A stretch of 42,807 bases of DNA, taken from a virus. A program made the position numbers and the translations under genes. The notes under the pieces were generated by a model. It had not been told where the DNA came from. It was given only the letters and a program-made list of their open reading frames with translations, and ran no database searches. Below are positions 38,498 through 42,807 of the stretch, piece by piece (the stretch's first letter is position 1; each line of letters opens with the position of its first letter). The stretch spans positions 1 through 42,807 of the IMG/VR virus record IMGVR_UViG_3300030430_000378. The stretch is one strand, 5' to 3'.

Positions 38498-38871
38498 GCT
38501 AGGTCTCCGTGTGTTGTTCCAGACAAGCCGCTAGAATCTGCTTGGTTAGTATATGTTGATTCCTGAAAACACGAGAATTTTACTATTGAAGCCGTATTTC
38601 CAGTTGTAATAATTCTCCTATTGGTTGACGTATGAATAGCATGAACATTTGCGTAATTAGCATCAGAGTGAGCATTCGTTAGGGTGGCGTTTGTTAACCC
38701 TGTACCACCGTCTGCAAGACTAGAAACATTAAAACTGTCAGCTATATCGTGTGTGCCATCTTGGTCACAGTTAAGAAACATTTTTGCAGTGCCATTGCTA
38801 ACCGTACTCATGGCAACAGAGTTGTTACCGCTGGCATCCTTCAGGGTGTTTACTCTTAGTTCGCTTGCCAT
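38494..38871 (-). CDS. Tail fibre array member 1 (GDLA family)
   Basis: A 125-residue beta-rich protein: LRVNTLKDASGNNSVA start, DSFNVSSLADGGTGLTN core, and THGDLA end. The same pattern occurs in five other genes of this block. Coupled to the adhesin gene downstream (ATGA) and to the next array member upstream (one-base TAATG overlap). Probably an adhesin or fibre subunit. Confidence 0.78.
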   Translation of the reverse strand: MASELRVNTLKDASGNNSVAMSTVSNGTAKMFLNCDQDGTHDIADSFNVSSLADGGTGLTNATLTNAHSDANYANVHAIHTSTNRRIITTGNTASIVKFSCFQESTYTNQADSSGLSGTTHGDLA

Positions 38872-39260
38872 TATGCTAAATCCCCTGCTATAACTGCCGC
38901 ATTATTACCGTCTGTAAAAGCACCAGAACTGTTGACTGTAGAGGCTCTATAGGCTGTTGTGCTTGCTGCGTAGCCCTGATAAATATAATTACTTTGCGAA
39001 CTTGAAATTACGGGATAGTCAGCATTATTCATAGCGTTGGTAAGTGTAAATTCTGCTATACCTGTTGCATAATCTACATACCCAGCAACATTAAAGGTGT
39101 CTCCTTGTATAGCCCCAGCAGAGTGATTGCCGCCTTCAACAAAAGATTTTATTAATCCCTGCTGTAACTGCATAGTTGCAGAGCCACCCTCGCTGGTAAT
39201 CGTAATGTTGCCAGCCGCTGTGTTACCTCTTAGGTCATCTACTTTAAGTATGCTTGCCAT
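38871..39260 (-). CDS. Tail fibre array member 2 (GDLA family)
   Basis: A 129-residue protein. The start at 39260 (MASILKVDDLRG) overlaps the previous stop by one base. Core elements DTFNVAGYVDYATGIAEFT and LTNAMNNADYPV match the family's DSFN...TGDYT...TNxMSxANY pattern; ends in GDLA. Diverged in the middle from member 1. Confidence 0.75.
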   Translation of the reverse strand: MASILKVDDLRGNTAAGNITITSEGGSATMQLQQGLIKSFVEGGNHSAGAIQGDTFNVAGYVDYATGIAEFTLTNAMNNADYPVISSSQSNYIYQGYAASTTAYRASTVNSSGAFTDGNNAAVIAGDLA

Positions 39261-39703
39261 TATGCTAAATCCCCTATAGCTGATAGCCATGCCTTACTTA
39301 CGTCAGTTGCACCACCGTCACTACCCGCTGTTGAACCATATGCAGTTGCAAACTGTATTGACCCAGCAGAAAGAGGGTCAATGTCAGAACTACTACCAAC
39401 TCCCACGGTTATGTTTGTAAATGCTCTTGTTGCACCAGAAATAGCATTTGCTCCATCACCAGCACTATTGTACAAACCTAATAAAATGCATCTGTCATGT
39501 TGGCTTGAAAATGCGTTAGTCTTGGATATTGTCCCTTCGCCCGTGGCTTCATCTGTATAGCTACTTGCGTTCAAAGACCCCTCAATAGCATTGTTTACAG
39601 TGTCCATAGAAACCCAAAACTTACTAGCTTCCTGCTTTGTCAACGTAGCAGCAGACGTGCCATCCTTTGCCGCAATGGTATCTACATTCAGTACACTGGT
39701 CAT
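39260..39703 (-). CDS. Tail fibre array member 3 (GDLA family)
   Basis: A 147-residue protein starting at 39703 (ATGA overlap with the tail-fibre gene upstream). N-terminus SVLNVDTIAAKDGTSAATL, then KFWVSMDTVNNAIEGSLN where other members have AKxWVNFNG; ends AIGDLA. A longer variable middle than its relatives. Confidence 0.75.
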   Translation of the reverse strand: MTSVLNVDTIAAKDGTSAATLTKQEASKFWVSMDTVNNAIEGSLNASSYTDEATGEGTISKTNAFSSQHDRCILLGLYNSAGDGANAISGATRAFTNITVGVGSSSDIDPLSAGSIQFATAYGSTAGSDGGATDVSKAWLSAIGDLA

Positions 39704-40158
39704 ACGATGCTCCAATACCCGTTAACAGTCACGGTAGCAGACTGTGTGATTGGCCCTGCACTCACGCCATTCTCATCAGAGTCAATGGTAATGTCTGCGC
39801 TGATGGTCTGACCGTTCAAACGGATGATGCTGTTGTTGCCCTTGAATGGGTAGCGAGTGTCACTCTCCGTCTTGGTGTACGAGTTCGCAATGCTGAACGC
39901 ATCGTAGACTACCATCTCAACTACGTCATTCAGGGATGCCCCTGTCACCAGCACAACGGTTGTGCCTGTTGTAGCAGTGTAGTCTGTACCCGGCTTAAGT
40001 AACACACCATTCTGATATACGTCTAGGTACAAGCTATCTGTGTAGGTCAGTGTCTTACTGTCTGCGTCACTACCGCTGAAGCTAGTCTGACCAGCAGTTG
40101 CTTGATAGACAAAGCGGTTGCGAACACCGAACTCTGGGGATTTACCTATATATGGCAT
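39700..40158 (-). CDS. Tail fibre protein
   Basis: A 152-residue protein with GVRNRFVYQATAGQTSFSG near the start and YLDVYQNGVLLKPGTDYT, TTVVLVTGASLNDVVEMV, blocks I know from many marine phage tail fibre proteins. It is shorter than most such proteins and ends in TVNGYWSIV. ATGA overlap to the next gene. It would be a shaft or tip part of the fibre. Confidence 0.82.
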   Translation of the reverse strand: MPYIGKSPEFGVRNRFVYQATAGQTSFSGSDADSKTLTYTDSLYLDVYQNGVLLKPGTDYTATTGTTVVLVTGASLNDVVEMVVYDAFSIANSYTKTESDTRYPFKGNNSIIRLNGQTISADITIDSDENGVSAGPITQSATVTVNGYWSIV

Positions 40159-40162
40159 CTGA

Positions 40163-40684
40163 TTACCCTGCTATCTCTGTTGCAACAATAGTAGATATGG
40201 TGCGCTCATGTCCTGAATTATCTGAATCTGTTGCAGTTCTGTTTAAAGAAAATGTTCCATTGCTTAATTCCATCATTGCACCTTTATATGTTATTTGGCT
40301 TGTACTTGATGGCGTGTCAAAATAGTTTATCCAAGCAACAGCAGGAGTGGAAAGATTGTCATCAGCAGTGTAGTTTGTCGCACCCATTCCAATCGCTTCA
40401 GTTCTACTGCCAGCCGTTGGCGCAACTAAAAGTGTGCTATCTCTATAAAAACCAAAATAACACATATGGTCATCAGCAGCACTGTGTTCCCAAGCACCTA
40501 TAAATAATTGTAACATAATTATACTAGATGTTGATGTAGGAGTAATGTTAACCGTTAAATCTGTTATTACATTCCAAACATTATTGGTTGTGCTAATGGT
40601 ATTAGTGCCAGTAAACTGAGTACGTTGCACTTGAATAACACCACCAGAGGCATACGCTCCTGCTCTTATTTTAGTTAATGGCAT
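40163..40684 (-). CDS. Tail fibre-associated protein
   Basis: A 173-residue beta-rich protein (GVIQVQRTQFTGTNTIST; VNITPTSTSSIIMLQLF) with a middle like fibre domains that describe a lectin fold. A GGAG site lies eight bases before ATG. It belongs to a fibre-tip family common in marine metagenomic phages. It does not end in GDLA, so it is not part of the paralogous array. Confidence 0.74.
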   Translation of the reverse strand: MPLTKIRAGAYASGGVIQVQRTQFTGTNTISTTNNVWNVITDLTVNITPTSTSSIIMLQLFIGAWEHSAADDHMCYFGFYRDSTLLVAPTAGSRTEAIGMGATNYTADDNLSTPAVAWINYFDTPSSTSQITYKGAMMELSNGTFSLNRTATDSDNSGHERTISTIVATEIAG

Positions 40685-40716
40685 CTACCTACTCCAAATA
40701 GGGGAAGCCCCACGCA

Positions 40717-41088
40717 TTATGCGTAAGGGCTATCACCAAGTACACTCGTATCCCAAGCTGCCTTTAGCTTTGCGATTGTATCTGCGTTAGTAATTGCAGA
40801 TGCTGCTGGGGCATCACGAAGGGCTTTCTTCTTATTTACAGAAGCAGTTTTTGCGTCTGCATCATCAGCTTCAAGTGCCTTCATGTACACCACGTCTTCT
40901 GCTTCAAGCAGAGGCGCACGAACTTCACGGATTTTGTCCTTGAAGATTACTTTGGCTGCGTCCATATCTTCTGATATGACTTTGCCACTCAATGACCATG
41001 CACCACGAAAGTGACGGTCAGAAGGAACGGTAGCTGTAGAAGCATCAATCTGATTTCCGTCCTTGTCTACGATGTATGTTGTTGCCAT
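40717..41088 (-). CDS. Tail-fibre region protein, possible assembly factor
   Basis: A 123-residue helical, Ala/Lys/Asp-rich protein. RDKIREVRAPLL-type helix (KDKIREVRAPLLEAEDVVYM) and NKKKALRDAPAA correspond to a small family often found next to phage fibre genes. Good ribosome site (AAGGAG). Probable fibre chaperone or accessory protein; not proven. Confidence 0.73.
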   Translation of the reverse strand: MATTYIVDKDGNQIDASTATVPSDRHFRGAWSLSGKVISEDMDAAKVIFKDKIREVRAPLLEAEDVVYMKALEADDADAKTASVNKKKALRDAPAASAITNADTIAKLKAAWDTSVLGDSPYA

Positions 41089-41101
41089 TAGGTTTCTCCT
41101 T

Positions 41102-41575
41102 TTAGGCTGCTAAATCAGTGACGGTTAGTTCTTCAGTTATCTTCCAAGCATTGCGCCACTCTCTAGTGCTTGGTAACTGTTCTTTGCGGCAAATAACCAT
41201 CTTGGGTTTGTTGCCTGTATTCCATTCCCGCCAAACGTGCTGGGGGCAGTCTTTCATAATCAGATACTCAATCGCCTGTTCTTCTGTCATGGCTTCCATT
41301 GGTTCTGTGTTGTGCAACAGATAGCCACGAGTATGTTTCTTGAAGTCGGGCTGCGCTTCGTCTTTGGCAAGTTCCCAATACACCCAGACCGGGGGTAGGA
41401 TACCACCCTGCATAGCTGCTGCCATCCAATTAGGGTCTGGTACAAGTATCTTAGCACACTCGTCAATACTGTCTTCGTAGACTACACGGTACTCTGACTG
41501 ATAGCCTTCTAAGTTTTCTTTTGCCCAGCACAGTCTATCCCACAAGTGTGTGCCTTGAAACTCTGGTGTGTCCAT
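41102..41575 (-). CDS. Tail-region hypothetical protein
   Basis: A 157-residue Trp-rich protein starting with EFQGTHLWDRLCWAKENLEG, followed by GILPPVWVYWELAKDEAQP and MEAMTEEQAIEYLIMKDC. It overlaps the previous GDLA gene by one base (TAATG). A homologous-looking form appears beside fibre genes in other marine phages; role unknown. Confidence 0.72.
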   Translation of the reverse strand: MDTPEFQGTHLWDRLCWAKENLEGYQSEYRVVYEDSIDECAKILVPDPNWMAAAMQGGILPPVWVYWELAKDEAQPDFKKHTRGYLLHNTEPMEAMTEEQAIEYLIMKDCPQHVWREWNTGNKPKMVICRKEQLPSTREWRNAWKITEELTVTDLAA

Positions 41576-41937
41576 TATGCGAGGTCTCCATGTGCTGACT
41601 GTGCAAGTATAGTTGTGTCTGAGTTTCCACTTCCACCTACGGTAAATGCTTGAAATCTGATACTTGATGTGTTTCCTGTTGAACTATAGTAAGTATTATT
41701 TCTTCCACTCGTCATGTTTGCGGCAGGTTCATCAGAAAAAGAATTAGTTAAATTTACCGTGTAATCTCCAGTGCCATTATCTGTTAAAGAAGAAACATTA
41801 AAACTTGTTCTTATTGCTATAGTGCCACTGCCATTAAAATTAACCCAAGTCTTCGCACTACCATTCACAACGTACTGTGTATCAAGCGACCCTGCAGTGC
41901 TGTGTTCTAGTTGGTCTGCTACAATCTTTCCAGCCAT
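41575..41937 (-). CDS. Tail fibre array member 4 (GDLA family)
   Basis: A 120-residue protein closest to the array consensus: NGSAKTWVNFNGSGTIAIRT, then SFNVSSLTDNGTGDYTVNLT, then SAHGDLA. The first two blocks are a widespread marine phage fibre motif. One-base overlap couplings at both ends (TAATG). Confidence 0.78.
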   Translation of the reverse strand: MAGKIVADQLEHSTAGSLDTQYVVNGSAKTWVNFNGSGTIAIRTSFNVSSLTDNGTGDYTVNLTNSFSDEPAANMTSGRNNTYYSSTGNTSSIRFQAFTVGGSGNSDTTILAQSAHGDLA

Positions 41938-42317
41938 TATGCTAAGTCTCCGTGTGTAGAACTACCAGTTTGCGTTGTATCTTGCAATGAGCCACCCGTA
42001 TCTCTTATTCTTTGATAATGAGAGTTACTACCACTGCCAAATACTTCTCCAATTCCGTATGACCCATTTGAACACAAGTAAACAGATATGGCGTTGCCTG
42101 ATACATTATTAGTGTAAATTACTTGAAAGTTTCCAGTTCCGTGGTCTGTGACGCTACTTACATTCCATGATTGTTGGTTGATATTATTAGTAAGGTCATA
42201 ATAAATACCTACTACTGCTAAACCATCTTGCAACTTCATGGTTACAGAACCTTCAGTGACCGTTACATCCCCAGCAGTGCTTACGCCAGTGAGTTTGTTT
42301 GTTAGTATCTCACTCAT
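41937..42317 (-). CDS. Tail fibre array member 5 (GDLA family)
   Basis: A 126-residue protein: ILTNKLTGVSTAGDVTVTEG start like member 2, SWNVSSVTDHGTGNFQVIYT core, and STHGDLA end. It shares the family core with a diverged C-terminal third, where surface-exposed loops would be. Confidence 0.77.
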   Translation of the reverse strand: MSEILTNKLTGVSTAGDVTVTEGSVTMKLQDGLAVVGIYYDLTNNINQQSWNVSSVTDHGTGNFQVIYTNNVSGNAISVYLCSNGSYGIGEVFGSGSNSHYQRIRDTGGSLQDTTQTGSSTHGDLA

Positions 42318-42703
42318 GCTAGGTCTCCATGCACCGTAGAAAGGCCAATACCAGCGTCTATATAAACAGTGTGTGCGTCAGCATCTAAATAAAAGTTATT
42401 AAAGACGTAATTGCTTGTTGTGATTTGGTCTGGATTTTGTATTCTAGCGTCAGTACTTGCCGCAGCAGGGTCTCTTCCACCTCCACAGTCAGGAGCATAA
42501 TTTGCGTTGCTCATGTTATTAGTAAAAGCGAAAGTGTAATCTCCTGCCCCATTATCTGTTGCAGTAGAATTATTAAAACTGTCAAGTAAGGTTGGCACAC
42601 TTGACCCTACAAATCTATTCCAAGCCTTTGCTGCGTGTTGCTTTGTCAGCGTAGCCGCACCGCCACTGGTGTTCTGAATTGTATCTGCTTTCAACGTACT
42701 CAT
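42314..42703 (-). CDS. Tail fibre array member 6 (GDLA family)
   Basis: A 129-residue protein: STLKADTIQNTSGGAATLTK start, KAWNRFVGSSVPTLLDSFNN, TDNGAGDYTFAFTNNMSNAN, and VHGDLA end. Its start overlaps the stop of the partial fibre gene upstream (ATGA). Confidence 0.77.
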   Translation of the reverse strand: MSTLKADTIQNTSGGAATLTKQHAAKAWNRFVGSSVPTLLDSFNNSTATDNGAGDYTFAFTNNMSNANYAPDCGGGRDPAAASTDARIQNPDQITTSNYVFNNFYLDADAHTVYIDAGIGLSTVHGDLA

Positions 42704-42807
42704 AGCGTCACCAATGTACCACCAGACTCAACGGTGAGTGTTACACCGCTGGCTACTGTGAGTGGCCCTGTTACGTTAGCGTTCTCTGTTGCCAGAATGG
42801 TTGTGTT
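42700..42807 (-). CDS. Tail fibre protein, C-terminal fragment (partial)
   Basis: The last 35 codons of a gene entering from the right edge, ending in TGA at 42702-42700. The sequence NVTGPLTVASGVTLTVESGG is the repetitive beta C-terminus typical of marine phage tail fibre or tailspike proteins. The N-terminal part lies outside the window. Confidence 0.7.
   Translation of the reverse strand, partial: NTTILATENANVTGPLTVASGVTLTVESGGTLVTL

Overview
The window is part of the genome of a tailed double-stranded DNA phage with podovirus-type gene content, most likely a marine phage of Alphaproteobacteria. The gene set matches the HMO-2011-type (SAR116/roseobacter podophage) lineage best: a family A DNA polymerase carrying a DnaJ-like CxxCxGxG zinc insertion, a split-style replication operon (primase, DnaB-type helicase, exonuclease, polymerase, Cas4-like nuclease, T7-type endonuclease I), a B12-dependent ribonucleotide reductase, no phage RNA polymerase, and large internal virion proteins. 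That lineage assignment rests on remembered family features, not on a search. I see no tRNA, CRISPR array, insertion sequence or recognisable endolysin/holin pair.

Layout. (1) 1-11675, minus strand: head morphogenesis, read right to left: small terminase, small ORF, large terminase, a tyrosine-recombinase-like protein, small ORF, portal, an overprinted 73-aa gene, a 936-aa virion protein with an HExxH motif, scaffold, major capsid protein, and a partial gene running off the left end. (2) 11676-12460: gene-poor control region with a strong leftward promoter for the head operon, a divergent rightward promoter feeding an ~80-nt RNA that ends at a perfect rho-independent terminator, and the terminator of the next leftward unit. 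(3) 12461-17085, minus strand: small accessory/early genes in at least two transcription units separated by a terminator-promoter pair near 16450, including a ribbon-helix-helix regulator candidate, a winged-helix candidate, zinc-knuckle proteins, a Gp88-like Cys-rich protein, a DUF932 protein and a 27-residue membrane microprotein. (4) 17100-17212: back-to-back divergent sigma70-like promoters with a palindromic operator candidate. (5) 17213-27623, plus strand: a tightly overlapped replication and nucleotide-metabolism operon. (6) 27607-42807, minus strand: internal virion proteins, then adhesin/tail-fibre genes, including a tandem array of six related fibre genes that all end in Gly-Asp-Leu-Ala.

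How it fits together: all promoter candidates look like host sigma70 sites with 17-bp spacers, which agrees with the absence of a phage RNA polymerase. Leftward structural genes leave the window at position 1 and others enter from position 42807, so if the genome is circularly represented the two blocks are probably one late region interrupted by a missing segment that should hold decoration and tail-tube genes. The replication operon converges on the late block, and the last genes overlap tail to tail at 27607-27623.

Most noteworthy: the two-polypeptide PolA with a zinc insertion at the thumb tip; a recombinase-fold protein embedded in the virion cassette; the overprinted gene inside the portal gene; the small antisense RNA locus; the RHH-repressor/palindrome switch; and the tandem GDLA fibre array.
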